Below, in pieces: positions 52,679-61,082 of a DNA stretch of 64,000 bases. Location of the stretch: positions 1 to 64,000 of the forward strand of contig JACCET010000013.1 of NCBI GenBank assembly GCA_013416405.1, given 5' to 3'. Numbering within the stretch: position 1 is the first letter of the stretch; every line of letters starts with the position of its first letter. This DNA is from Alcaligenaceae bacterium (GTDB lineage Bacteria > Pseudomonadota > Gammaproteobacteria > Burkholderiales > Burkholderiaceae_B). The translations under genes were made by a program, and so were the position numbers. A model generated the notes under the pieces. The model had not been told where the DNA came from, made no database searches, and worked only from the letters and a program-made list of their open reading frames with translations.

Positions 52679-53995
52679 ATGAGTTCCCCAAAAGTCGGCT
52701 TTGTCAGCCTGGGTTGCCCCAAGGCATTGGTTGATTCCGAGCGCATCCTTACGCAACTGCGCACCGAAGGTTACGCCATCACGCCTGACTACAACAATGC
52801 CGATGTCGTGGTCGTCAATACCTGCGGCTTCATTGACAGCGCCAAGGCTGAATCGCTGGATGCCATAGGCGAGGCCATCGCCGAAAACGGCAAGGTGATC
52901 GTCACCGGTTGCATGGGCGTGGAAGAGTCACTGATACGCGATGTACATCCTGCAGTGCTGGCCGTGACGGGCCCGCAGCAATATGAACAGGTCGTACGCG
53001 CGGTGCACGAAGCAGCCCCCCCAAACTTGAACCACGACCCCTACATAGACCTGGTGCCACCACAAGGCATCAAGCTGACACCTCGCCACTACGCCTATCT
53101 TAAGATTTCCGAAGGCTGCAACCACCGTTGCAGCTTCTGTATTATTCCGTCGATGCGCGGCAATCTGGTCAGCCGTCCCATTGGCGACGTAATGGGCGAA
53201 GCCGAGCGTCTGGTCAAGGCCGGCGTCAAAGAGCTGCTGGTCATTTCACAAGACACCAGCGCTTATGGCGTCGACGTCAAGTTCCGCAGCGGCTTCTGGA
53301 ACGGACGCCCCATCAAGACGCACATGACGCAGCTCAGCGAGGCGCTGGCGGGTTTTGGCGTATGGACTCGCTTGCACTACGTATACCCTTACCCTCACGT
53401 CGATGAAGTCATTCCATTGATGGCCGACGGCAAGATCCTGCCCTATCTGGATATTCCCTTCCAGCATGCCAGCCCCAAGATACTGAAAGCCATGAAGCGC
53501 CCGGCCTTCGAAGATCGCACCCTGGCCCGCATCAAGAACTGGCGCCAGGCCTGTCCAGACCTTACGCTACGATCCACTTTCATCGTGGGTTTCCCTGGCG
53601 AAACAGAAGAAGACTTCCAATACCTGCTCGATTGGATGACCGAAGCCCAACTGGATCGCGTAGGCTGTTTTCAGTACTCACCCGTGGAAGGCGCACGTGC
53701 CAACGCGCTGCCCGATCAAGTGCCCGACGAGGTCAAGCAAGAGCGCTGGGATCGCTTCATGGCTCACCAGCAAGCCATATCAACCGAGCGCCTGTCCAAC
53801 AAGATCGGCCGGGAAATGGACGTGCTGATCGATGAAATCGATGACGACGGCGCCATAGGTCGATCCAGTGCCGACGCTCCGGAAATTGATGGCAATGTTT
53901 TTGTCACCAGCGAGAAAACCCTGAAGCCGGGCGACATGGTTCGCGTGCGCATCAGCGACTCCGACGAATACGACCTGTACGGCGACACGATCTAA
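52679..53995 (+). CDS. rimO: ribosomal protein S12 methylthiotransferase RimO
   Basis: A 438-residue radical-SAM methylthiotransferase modifying Asp88 of ribosomal protein S12. N-terminal UPF0004 domain ([19 protein letters not shown]) holds one cluster; the radical-SAM motif is [18 protein letters not shown]; a TRAM domain ends the protein ([19 protein letters not shown]). Start ATG at 52679 with AGGTAAACC before it. Confidence 0.96.
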   Translation: MSSPKVGFVSLGCPKALVDSERILTQLRTEGYAITPDYNNADVVVVNTCGFIDSAKAESLDAIGEAIAENGKVIVTGCMGVEESLIRDVHPAVLAVTGPQQYEQVVRAVHEAAPPNLNHDPYIDLVPPQGIKLTPRHYAYLKISEGCNHRCSFCIIPSMRGNLVSRPIGDVMGEAERLVKAGVKELLVISQDTSAYGVDVKFRSGFWNGRPIKTHMTQLSEALAGFGVWTRLHYVYPYPHVDEVIPLMADGKILPYLDIPFQHASPKILKAMKRPAFEDRTLARIKNWRQACPDLTLRSTFIVGFPGETEEDFQYLLDWMTEAQLDRVGCFQYSPVEGARANALPDQVPDEVKQERWDRFMAHQQAISTERLSNKIGREMDVLIDEIDDDGAIGRSSADAPEIDGNVFVTSEKTLKPGDMVRVRISDSDEYDLYGDTI

Positions 53996-53996
53996 G

Positions 53997-54956
53997 TCAG
54001 CGTTCCTGCCAGCCTTGAACAAAGGCTGCCACAGGCTGGCGCTTGCCACCGGCCTTTTGCAGCTCAAGCAAGCGCAGGACGCCGGCTGCGGTCGCTATAT
54101 CAATACCCTGGGGCCCAGCCTGCAACACCTGCCCGGGATGCCCCTTGTCATTCGCTGCGCTATCGGCGGCATCGGGCAAGGCCACTGCATCCCAAACTTT
54201 GACGGGATCCTTCAGCCCCGGCAAGGTCATAGTTGAACCAGGCACGGGATTAAAAGCGCGTATGCGCCTGGCAAGCTCCACCGCCGGCCGACTGAAATCC
54301 AGGGCTGATTCCGATTTCTCGAGTTTAGCCGCGTACGTCACACCCTGGTCAGGCTGAGGCTGAGCGATTAAAGCCCCCTGCTCCAGGGCGGCGATGGCCT
54401 CGATAATAGCTGTAGCCCCAAGCGCCGCCAGCTCATCATGTAGCCCCGCCGCACTTTGTGTCTCGGTGATGGGTATCGTACGCGTCAGCAGCATGTCGCC
54501 CGTGTCCAGGCCTTGATCCATTTGCATGATGGTTACGCCTGTTTGTGCGTCACCCGCCACGATGGCCCGCTGTATGGGCGCAGCACCGCGCCAGCGCGGC
54601 AGCAGGCTGGCGTGGATATTGAAGCAACCGTGCACAGGCAGGGTCAGCACCCATTCGGGCAGAATGAGGCCGTAGGCCGCCACGACCATCAAGTCGGGTT
54701 CAGCGTCACGCAAGGCTTGTTGCGCCGCCAGGGCATCATCAGGATACTTGCCATCCAGGCGCAGGCTGCGCGGCTGGCAGACTGGAATACCCGCCGCCAG
54801 CGCCGTCTGTTTCACCGCGCTGGGCGTAAGCTTAAGGCCCCGTCCTGACGGACGATCGGGTTGGGTCAAAACCAGCGGGACAGTGTGTCCGGCCGCCAGA
54901 ATGGCATCCAGCGCCTGGCTGGCAAAAGCTGGCGTACCAGCAAAAACGATTCGCAT
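53997..54956 (-). CDS. fmt: methionyl-tRNA formyltransferase
   Basis: A 319-residue enzyme formylating initiator Met-tRNA with 10-formyl-THF. Motifs: [38 protein letters not shown] and [13 protein letters not shown]. It follows def by 66 bases and is convergent with rimO, ending one base after its stop. Confidence 0.96.
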   Translation of the reverse strand: MRIVFAGTPAFASQALDAILAAGHTVPLVLTQPDRPSGRGLKLTPSAVKQTALAAGIPVCQPRSLRLDGKYPDDALAAQQALRDAEPDLMVVAAYGLILPEWVLTLPVHGCFNIHASLLPRWRGAAPIQRAIVAGDAQTGVTIMQMDQGLDTGDMLLTRTIPITETQSAAGLHDELAALGATAIIEAIAALEQGALIAQPQPDQGVTYAAKLEKSESALDFSRPAVELARRIRAFNPVPGSTMTLPGLKDPVKVWDAVALPDAADSAANDKGHPGQVLQAGPQGIDIATAAGVLRLLELQKAGGKRQPVAAFVQGWQER

Positions 54957-54964
54957 AAATGAAA

Positions 54965-54989
54965 GGCCGATTCACATCAGGAATCGGCC
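54965..54989 (-). promoter_or_regulatory. hairpin in the def-fmt gap near the fmt start
   Basis: GGCCGATTC at 54965-54973 pairs with GAATCGGCC at 54981-54989. On the minus strand it sits 8-33 bases before the fmt ATG and is followed by TTTC. It could partly terminate def transcripts or limit access to the fmt ribosome-binding region. Confidence 0.35.
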
Positions 54990-55022
54990 ATATTAACAAT
55001 AAGAAATGGGTGACAGGCCGGC

Positions 55023-55538
55023 CTACCCGTCCTTAAGTGCTTCGCGCTCTTGTTTGCGCAAGCGGGTCTTGATGCGGTTTTGCTTCAGGACAGACAAGTA
55101 CTCGACGAAGACCTTGCCCAGCAAATGATCAAGTTCGTGCTGCACGCAAACCGCCAGCAAGCCATCCGCATCGAACTCGTAGGTTTCACCCTTTTCGTTC
55201 AGGGCGCGCACCCGTATGCTTGCCGAGCGCTCGACCTCGTCGTATACGCCAGGAACCGACAGGCAACCTTCTTCATAGACTTGAATTTCGTCGCTTTTCC
55301 AGATGATTTCCGGATTGATGAGCACAATCAAGTTGTTGCCGTCTTCCGAGACATCGATCACGACCACGCGCTCGTGTACATCGACCTGGGTTGCGGCCAG
55401 GCCCACGCCCGGCGCGTCGTACATGGTTTCGGCCATGTCGCTCACCAATTGGCGTATGCGGTCGTCGACCTGCTGTACAGGCTGGGCAACCTTGTGCAGG
55501 CGAGGGTCGGGATACCGCAGGATGGGAAGTAAAGCCAT
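55023..55538 (-). CDS. def: peptide deformylase
   Basis: A 171-residue metalloenzyme removing the formyl group from nascent proteins. All three motifs are intact: [22 protein letters not shown] and [12 protein letters not shown] (HExxH). The ATG at 55536-55538 ([14 protein letters not shown]) is the family start. First gene of a def-fmt pair; divergent from dprA. Confidence 0.96.
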   Translation of the reverse strand: MALLPILRYPDPRLHKVAQPVQQVDDRIRQLVSDMAETMYDAPGVGLAATQVDVHERVVVIDVSEDGNNLIVLINPEIIWKSDEIQVYEEGCLSVPGVYDEVERSASIRVRALNEKGETYEFDADGLLAVCVQHELDHLLGKVFVEYLSVLKQNRIKTRLRKQEREALKDG

Positions 55539-55684
55539 AAAATTGATCCGCTGATACGGGTAAACCTCTATCATAAAACAAACATTGCCCGTGTGCCCCG
55601 GCGCCAGATTACGATGTAGCACCGCAGTGCGGCAAGTTAGTCCTGTCGGCGCCAAATTTCATCGCCCTTATGTCACACTAGCGT

Positions 55685-56869
55685 ATGCCTCTTACATTAG
55701 CAAAAGAAGAGCTCGGCTCATGGATACGCCTATCGCTTGAACCAGGGCTGGGTCCAGCCCTGGCTCGCAATCTGCTGGCCTCCCTGGGCCTGCCTCAAGA
55801 TATCTACGCCGCATCGGCCGGTAGCCTGGCCAGGCTGCTGCCCAATCAGCTCGTACAACAACTCAAGCAAACACCTGGCGATGAAATCCAGAATGCCATC
55901 ACAAAAACCATGGAATGGCTGGATCATCCACAGCACCACCTGCTGACGCTGGCTGATACCAGCTACCCTCGGGCCTTGCTCGACATTCACGATCCGCCAT
56001 TGCTGCTATACGCCAATGGCAATCTTGACCTATTGAACCGCCCAGCCATTTCCATAGTGGGCGCCCGCAGCGCCACCGCCGCAGGCCTGGACAACGCTCA
56101 TGCGTTTTCCAGGCATCTGGCCGAATCGGGCTGGTGCATACTGAGCGGCCTGGCCTTGGGCATAGACGCAGCGGCCCATGAAGGCGCCCTGCAGGCTGGC
56201 AGCAAGGGGGGCGGCACCGTGGCCATCATGGGCACAGGCATAGATATCGTCTATCCGGCCCGCAACCGCGACCTTGCCCACCAAATTGCACGGGAAGGCC
56301 TGCTGATCTCCGAGTTTCCGATAGGCCGGCGCGCCCTGCCTTACCACTTCCCCAAGCGCAACCGCCTGGTGGCCGGCATGGCCCAGGGCATTCTGGTGGT
56401 TGAAGCCGCCAAGCAAAGCGGATCGCTTATTACTGCACGCCTGGCATCCGAAATGGGCCGCGAGGTCTTCGCCATACCCGGCTCCATACACTCACCGCTG
56501 TCGCGCGGCTGCCATGCGCTGATCCGACAAGGCGCCAAACTGGTGGAATGCGCCGAAGACATCCACGAAGAACTGGGCAAACCCAAGCTACTTCCGGCAC
56601 AGCCCCTGGCACCAGCCACCCGCAGCACAACGCCCCCCACCAAGGCCGCTACAGACCAGACCAGGCTCGAACCAATGCACGAGCCCACGACGCAGCGCAT
56701 CCTGGATGCTATGGGTTTCGACCCCGTCGACCTGGACACGCTGCAACGGCGCACCCAATTGGGTCTGTCGGCGCTGAACAGCAGCCTGCTGGCACTCGAG
56801 CTCTCGGAAACCGTGGCCAGGCAAGATGACGGACGTTTTCTACGCCGTTCCACCCTCCATTCACGGTAA
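55685..56869 (+). CDS. dprA: DNA-processing protein DprA
   Basis: A 394-residue protein that loads RecA on incoming single-stranded DNA in natural transformation. An N-terminal SAM-like region precedes the Rossmann domain (ISIVGARSATAAGLDNAHAF, GLALGIDAAAHEGALQAG, AIMGTGIDIVYPARNRDLA). A C-terminal winged helix (residues about 330-385) follows a polar linker. With comF it hints that competence may be functional, although no pilus genes are here. Confidence 0.94.
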   Translation: MPLTLAKEELGSWIRLSLEPGLGPALARNLLASLGLPQDIYAASAGSLARLLPNQLVQQLKQTPGDEIQNAITKTMEWLDHPQHHLLTLADTSYPRALLDIHDPPLLLYANGNLDLLNRPAISIVGARSATAAGLDNAHAFSRHLAESGWCILSGLALGIDAAAHEGALQAGSKGGGTVAIMGTGIDIVYPARNRDLAHQIAREGLLISEFPIGRRALPYHFPKRNRLVAGMAQGILVVEAAKQSGSLITARLASEMGREVFAIPGSIHSPLSRGCHALIRQGAKLVECAEDIHEELGKPKLLPAQPLAPATRSTTPPTKAATDQTRLEPMHEPTTQRILDAMGFDPVDLDTLQRRTQLGLSALNSSLLALELSETVARQDDGRFLRRSTLHSR

Positions 56870-56931
56870 TATACAGAGTTAACATTCACAATCTGTAGCT
56901 GCGGCCAGCCTACCTACCAAGGAACTCAGCC

Positions 56932-57840
56932 ATGTCCTTACCGAGTAAAGTAAAAATTGTCGAGGTCTCACCTCGTGATGGACTGCAAAACGAAAAAGAA
57001 TTTGTCGATACCGTCCTGAAAATCGAACTGATCAACCGTTTGTCGGCGGCAGGTTTTGTCAACGTCGAGGCCGCATCGTTCGTATCCCCCAAGTGGGTTC
57101 CCCAAATGGCCGACGGCGCTGAAGTCATGGCAGGCATCACCCGCAGGCCAGGCACCATCTATTCAGTACTCACGCCCAATATGCGTGGATTCGAGGGCGC
57201 CCTGGCCGCTGGCGCCGACGAGGTCGTCATTTTTGGCGCCGCCAGCGAAGCCTTTTCACAAAAAAACATCAACTGCTCCATTGCTGAATCCATTGCCCGC
57301 TTTGAGCCGGTTGCGCAGGCAGCCAAGGCAGCCGGCCTGCGCCTGCGTGCCAGCATCAGTTGCGCATTGGGTTGTCCTTATCAGGGCGAGACCCCCATTG
57401 CATCGGTGGTCGATGTCGCCAAGCGTATGCTGGCCCTGGGTTGCGATGAAATCGACGTGGCCGACACCATAGGCGTGGGTACCGCCAAACGCGTGGGTGA
57501 AGTCATGCGTGCCGTCACCGAAGTGGTTGATCCTGCGCGCGTGGCAGGCCACTTCCACGATACTTACGGTCAATCGCTGGCCAATATTCTGGCTGCCATG
57601 GAAGCAGGCATTACCATTTTTCACAGCTCTGTCGCCGGGCTGGGCGGCTGTCCCTACGCCAAAGGCGCCACGGGCAATGTAGCCACCGAAGACGTGCTGT
57701 TCATGATGCAGGGCATGGGCATAGAAACGGGCATAGATCTCGAGGCGGTCGCCGACACGGGCCTGTGGATGTCGCAACACCTGAACCGCAAGTCATCCAG
57801 CCGCGCCGGAACCGCGCTGGCGGCACGCAAGGCGGCATAA
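56932..57840 (+). CDS. mvaB: hydroxymethylglutaryl-CoA lyase
   Basis: A 302-residue TIM-barrel lyase that splits HMG-CoA to acetyl-CoA and acetoacetate, the last step of leucine catabolism. VEVSPRDGLQNEKEFVDT gives metal and acid ligands; HFHDTYGQSLANILAAMEAG and GLGGCPYAKGATGNVATED (catalytic Cys) follow. AAGGA nine bases before the ATG. No other leucine catabolic gene is adjacent. Confidence 0.95.
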   Translation: MSLPSKVKIVEVSPRDGLQNEKEFVDTVLKIELINRLSAAGFVNVEAASFVSPKWVPQMADGAEVMAGITRRPGTIYSVLTPNMRGFEGALAAGADEVVIFGAASEAFSQKNINCSIAESIARFEPVAQAAKAAGLRLRASISCALGCPYQGETPIASVVDVAKRMLALGCDEIDVADTIGVGTAKRVGEVMRAVTEVVDPARVAGHFHDTYGQSLANILAAMEAGITIFHSSVAGLGGCPYAKGATGNVATEDVLFMMQGMGIETGIDLEAVADTGLWMSQHLNRKSSSRAGTALAARKAA

Positions 57841-57842
57841 GC

Positions 57843-58316
57843 TTGCTATCCCACTTAAGACCCAATACCGAAGAGCATGCCCAGCTTGTGCAGGAGATCG
57901 GGCCTTTGCCGCTCCAGGGAACGGCCTGGCCGGCATGGATCAAACTGATGGCGTGGGCTACGCTGGCCTTCATAGGTTTCCAGATCGTACGCATCGCCGC
58001 GGGGCCGCTGGGGCAAAACATCAGCCCCATGGTTACAGGCAGCATTATTGTTTGTTATATCGGTTTGCTCATCCTGGCACGCTACATGCATGTGTCGGTT
58101 ACGTCTATTACTGAAACAGGCATACAGCAATCGTGGCTGAGCCGGCGTGAGGTGGCTTGGGAAGACATTCAGTTCGTGAAGTTCATTCCGCTGCTGGCGT
58201 CGAAGAAAATGATCTGCTTCCTTGCACGTGGCCGGCCGGTGGTGTTCCAGGCCGGCACCAAAGAGTTGCAGATCGCTTTTGCGCGGATTTCGCTGGTGTA
58301 CCGGAGGCGGAAGTAG
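57843..58316 (+). CDS. membrane protein with PH-like C-terminal domain
   Basis: A 157-residue protein from a TTG at 57843, two bases after the HMG-CoA lyase stop, with AAGG upstream. Two hydrophobic segments (KLMAWATLAFIGFQIVRIAA, TGSIIVCYIGLLILARYM) precede a beta-rich tail (VTSITETGIQQSWLSRREVA, WEDIQFVKFIPLL). That tail resembles bacterial PH-like domains. Function unknown. A longer frame reaches back to 57765 inside the lyase gene. Confidence 0.6.
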   Translation: MLSHLRPNTEEHAQLVQEIGPLPLQGTAWPAWIKLMAWATLAFIGFQIVRIAAGPLGQNISPMVTGSIIVCYIGLLILARYMHVSVTSITETGIQQSWLSRREVAWEDIQFVKFIPLLASKKMICFLARGRPVVFQAGTKELQIAFARISLVYRRRK

Positions 58317-58414
58317 GCGTTGCCTTAGGCTGCGATACGCTTTGTTATTGCTGCGATGCGTGGTTCTTAAATCGGCCTAGGTATTGCTGCAATATGCCTT
58401 GTTCTTAAGGCGGC

Positions 58415-58630
58415 GCCCAGGCCTCAGGGGGGCTTCCCTCGCCATCGCTGCGATCCCGGCTGCGCCGGGATTTCCCGCATTTACGTTTTCAGTCGGGGCG
58501 TGCGCGAACTCGCCGGTGGACAGCCCTGCTGTCCAAAGCGCCCGGCTCAAACATGCGCGCACTTGCCTCCCCGCCTGAAAACGCAAACACGGCGCGCTCA
58601 AAGCTCGTCCAGCCCCCCTGAGGCCTGGGC
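58415..58630. repeat. 216-base nested inverted-repeat element, non-coding
   Basis: A perfect 20-base terminal inverted repeat, GCCCAGGCCTCAGGGGGGCT at 58415-58434 and its complement at 58611-58630. Inside are further paired segments: ATCCCGGC-tgc-GCCGGGAT at 58453-58471, TTTTCAG (58484 region) with CTGAAAA (58575 region), and GGACAGC-cct-GCTGTCC at 58518-58534. The whole 216 bases can fold as one long branched hairpin. No gene was found in 58317-58861, a 545-base gap. Confidence 0.8.
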
Positions 58631-58721
58631 ACTGCCAAGACATGGAATATTGTCAGAGCAAAACGGTCACGGCCGACGGCTTACATTCAAGCGTGCCAAA
58701 GAGGGTGACGCGCAAAGAAAC

Positions 58722-58790
58722 GGCTTGCTCCATCATCCTGCTCTAAAGACGTGGTGCTTGGCACTACGTCTTTAGAACATGAAGCAAGCC
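58722..58790. repeat. hairpin repeat, copy A
   Basis: GGCTTGCTCCAT at 58722-58733 pairs with ATGAAGCAAGCC at 58779-58790 with one mismatch. An inner stem CTAAAGACGTGGTGC pairs with GCACTACGTCTTTAG. A related but enlarged copy lies at 59608-59907. Confidence 0.8.
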
Positions 58791-58797
58791 GGTTGAA

Positions 58798-58860
58798 TCA
58801 CCGAACCAGCAATCCGTACATCAGCTCGCCAAGCGTCCTCGGCTCGCTCTGCATTCGACG
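58798..58860 (-). pseudogene. 3' relic of an amino-acid binding-protein gene
   Basis: The 20 codons before the TGA at 58798-58800 read RRMQSEPRTLGELMYGLLVR. They line up without gaps with the end of the intact binding protein at 59990, ERGLNAQWTDGGLMYGLPVR. Both are followed by the same ATCAACCGGCTTGCTTCATGT-like hairpin repeat. The relic begins one base after the nitroreductase stop, so the rest of a second binding-protein gene seems to have been replaced by the nitroreductase. Confidence 0.65.
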
Positions 58861-58861
58861 C

Positions 58862-59458
58862 CTAATCAGTTTCCGCAGGATAGCCAATACAAAGCTGCAT
58901 GACGGGCTCCAGAGGAATACCCAACTCAAGAACATCGGCGGTCGCCTCATCATTGAAGCCGCCCACCCCAACACATCCGAGCCCCTCGGCCACTGCCTGC
59001 AGCTGCAGATTCTGAGCGGCCGCTCCCGCCTCGAGATAGACATAACGTGCACCACGACGCCCCAAAGGCCTCTGGTCGGCGAAGGCTCTGCCCGGCGTAA
59101 CCATATCGGCGCAAATGACGACAATGCATGCGGCCTGTCTGATCCATGGCTGCTCATCGATTGCAGCCCCAGCCAAACTCGGCCGCAAATCACGGCCATG
59201 TAATAGCCGCAGGACATGATCGTCGGCGCCAACTTCGTATAAGCCCTGATCAAGACCGGTAACCCGCCCAACCTGAACATACAGACGCAACGGATGTACG
59301 GCGTGGGCAGACGGTGCCGTACGATTTCCGTCAGGCCCCGTCACACCCTGCGCCGCCCACAACAGCCTTTCCAGCGCTTGAACGGGTACGGCGGCATCGG
59401 AAAAATCCCGAACGGTTCTACGCTGCAACAAGGCCTGCTTCAAACTGATTTCTGCCAA
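58862..59458 (-). CDS. SagB-like nitroreductase family oxidoreductase
   Basis: A 198-residue flavin oxidoreductase of the SagB/ThcOx type. It has an RRTVRDFSDAAVPVQALERL start, SAHAVHPLRLYVQ, a YVYLEAGAAAQNLQLQAVAE helix and GCVGVGGFNDEATADVLELG. SagB proteins oxidise azolines in peptide maturation, but stand-alone copies have unknown substrates. No precursor or cyclodehydratase gene is nearby. I start at TTG 59456-59458 because GGGGAG lies six bases upstream; the frame runs on to 59512. It is flanked by related hairpin repeats and abuts a gene relic, which suggests acquisition by recombination. Confidence 0.75.
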   Translation of the reverse strand: MAEISLKQALLQRRTVRDFSDAAVPVQALERLLWAAQGVTGPDGNRTAPSAHAVHPLRLYVQVGRVTGLDQGLYEVGADDHVLRLLHGRDLRPSLAGAAIDEQPWIRQAACIVVICADMVTPGRAFADQRPLGRRGARYVYLEAGAAAQNLQLQAVAEGLGCVGVGGFNDEATADVLELGIPLEPVMQLCIGYPAETD

Positions 59459-59607
59459 TCTAATCTCCCCTATATCGCCCACCAGCCAGAGAAAAAACGG
59501 ATAAGCCAGCAAATGACCAGCCCACCCGACAAGCCCCAGACGGGCCTCAATAAAGCCTCAGACCCTCAGACCAACCACCAGCCAAGAAAGCTGCGAAACA
59601 AAAAACC

Positions 59608-59907
59608 AGCTTGCTCCATCACCCTGCTCTAAAGACGTGGTGCCTGGCACTGGATAGAGCGGAGATTGAGCACGCCGCCGGGCTGGGTTCTGACGGGGAG
59701 GCAAGGCCGCAATTGTTTGAGCAACGCGGGTGTAGGCAGCCCGGTGGGCTGCCTACGTTGCGAGTTTTGCGGCCGCCCCGGCAGAGCCCAGACCGGCGGG
59801 TAATCCCGGCGCAGCCGGGATCGTGCGAGTTTCCGCGGCATCCAGTGTCAGGCACCACGTCTCTTTAGAACATGAAGCAAGCCGATTGATTTACATGAAG
59901 CAAGCCG
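59608..59907. repeat. hairpin repeat, enlarged copy B with internal insert
   Basis: Outer arms match copy A (AGCTTGCTCCAT at 59608-59619; GAAGCAAGCC near 59898-59905). Within lies a terminal inverted repeat of about 27 bases, CTAAAGACGTGGTGCCTGGC at 59629 with its mirror at 59840-59868. It encloses 184 bases with two perfect hairpins at 59732-59756 and 59803-59821. A 23-base tandem duplication of ACATGAAGCAAGCCGATTGA-type sequence is at 59870-59915. No coding frame of substance; 59459-59607 holds only the nitroreductase upstream region. Confidence 0.75.
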
Positions 59908-59989
59908 GTTGATCTACATAAAGCGCGTCAGCTTAACCAGATGCCCCGGCAATCAAACGCTTAAACAGAGCCAATAATGCAAGCAGCCC

Positions 59990-61006
59990 CTATCGTACCG
60001 GCAGCCCATACATCAACCCGCCATCCGTCCACTGCGCATTCAGCCCGCGCTCTATCTGCAAGGCACTGCCCTTGCCCACATTACGCTCGAAGCTCTCGCC
60101 GTAGTTACCAACTTGCTTGATGATGTTGTAGGCCCACTTTTCATCAACGCCCAGATTCTTGCCCGACCCTTCCGTGACGCCCAGCAAACGCTTCACATTC
60201 GGGTTCTCGCTTTTCAGCTGCTCGTCCACATTGGCCGACGTGATGCCCAGTTCTTCAGCGCCTATCATGGCCTGCAAAGACCACTTCACCACATTCAGCC
60301 AACGGTCGTCACCCTGGCGCACAAAGGGACCTAGCGGTTCTTTTGAAACGATCTCGGGCAGTACCTGATAATCATCAGGGTTGGACAATTTTGAAATGCG
60401 GATCGAAGCCAGACCGGATGCGTCGGTGGTAAACACGTCGCAGCGACCTGCGGCGAATGCATTGACCACTTCGTTGAACTGCTCGATAACCACGGGCTTG
60501 TAGGTCACATTGTTCGCGCGCGCCCAGTCGGCCATCGTGCTTTCGTTGGACGTACCCGTTTGCATGCACACCGAAGCGCCATCCAGTTCCTTGGCGCTGG
60601 TCACACCCAAGGACTTGGGCACCAGAAAGCCCTGGCCATCATAGAAATTGATGCCGGCCGAAATGGCACCCAGTGCCGTATCGCGCTGTTGCGTAACCGT
60701 AGTGTTGCGTGCCAGCAGATCGATCTCGCCCGATTGCAGCGCCGTAAAACGTTGCTGCGAGCTTAATGGCACAGCCTTGAACTTCTCGGCGTCACCCAGC
60801 GTTGCCGCGGCAACAGCCCGACAAAGGTCCACATCAAGACCCTGCCACTGCCCCTTTGCGTCAGGCGCCGAAAAACCGGCAAAACCTGTTGTGACGCCGC
60901 AGTGAACTACTCCGCGCTTCTTGACGACATCAAGCGTATCGGCATGAGCGCCCGAGAACCCGGTCGCCAGGACTGCAACACCAACAACATATTTGAACTT
61001 GCGCAT
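59990..61006 (-). CDS. general amino-acid ABC transporter substrate-binding protein (AapJ/BztA-like)
   Basis: A 338-residue periplasmic receptor. The signal is MRKFKYVVGVAVLATGFSGA with cleavage after AHA. GVVHCGVTTGFAGFSAPDAK, GLDVDLCRAVAAATLGD and LLARNTTVTQQRDTAL are typical of the long AapJ/BztA group. The ATG at 61004-61006 has GGGGA six bases upstream. No permease or ATPase genes (aapQMP) are next to it, so it is an orphan here. A 20-codon relic of a sister gene lies downstream beyond the nitroreductase. Confidence 0.9.
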   Translation of the reverse strand: MRKFKYVVGVAVLATGFSGAHADTLDVVKKRGVVHCGVTTGFAGFSAPDAKGQWQGLDVDLCRAVAAATLGDAEKFKAVPLSSQQRFTALQSGEIDLLARNTTVTQQRDTALGAISAGINFYDGQGFLVPKSLGVTSAKELDGASVCMQTGTSNESTMADWARANNVTYKPVVIEQFNEVVNAFAAGRCDVFTTDASGLASIRISKLSNPDDYQVLPEIVSKEPLGPFVRQGDDRWLNVVKWSLQAMIGAEELGITSANVDEQLKSENPNVKRLLGVTEGSGKNLGVDEKWAYNIIKQVGNYGESFERNVGKGSALQIERGLNAQWTDGGLMYGLPVR

Positions 61007-61082
61007 GGAACATCCCCTATTTGAAAACAACAAGCTTTTGATCGCATCTTACTGCAATCAGGCCGGGGAAAAATACATAAGC

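Noticed and set aside
58317-58400. Repeated GCTGCGATRCG-like words after the PH-like gene
   Set aside because: The similarity is short and irregular; no stable structure or coding frame could be supported.
58798-59280. 160-codon minus-strand frame overlapping the nitroreductase
   Set aside because: Only its last 20 codons resemble a protein (binding-protein relic); the rest is a frame-shifted shadow of the nitroreductase.
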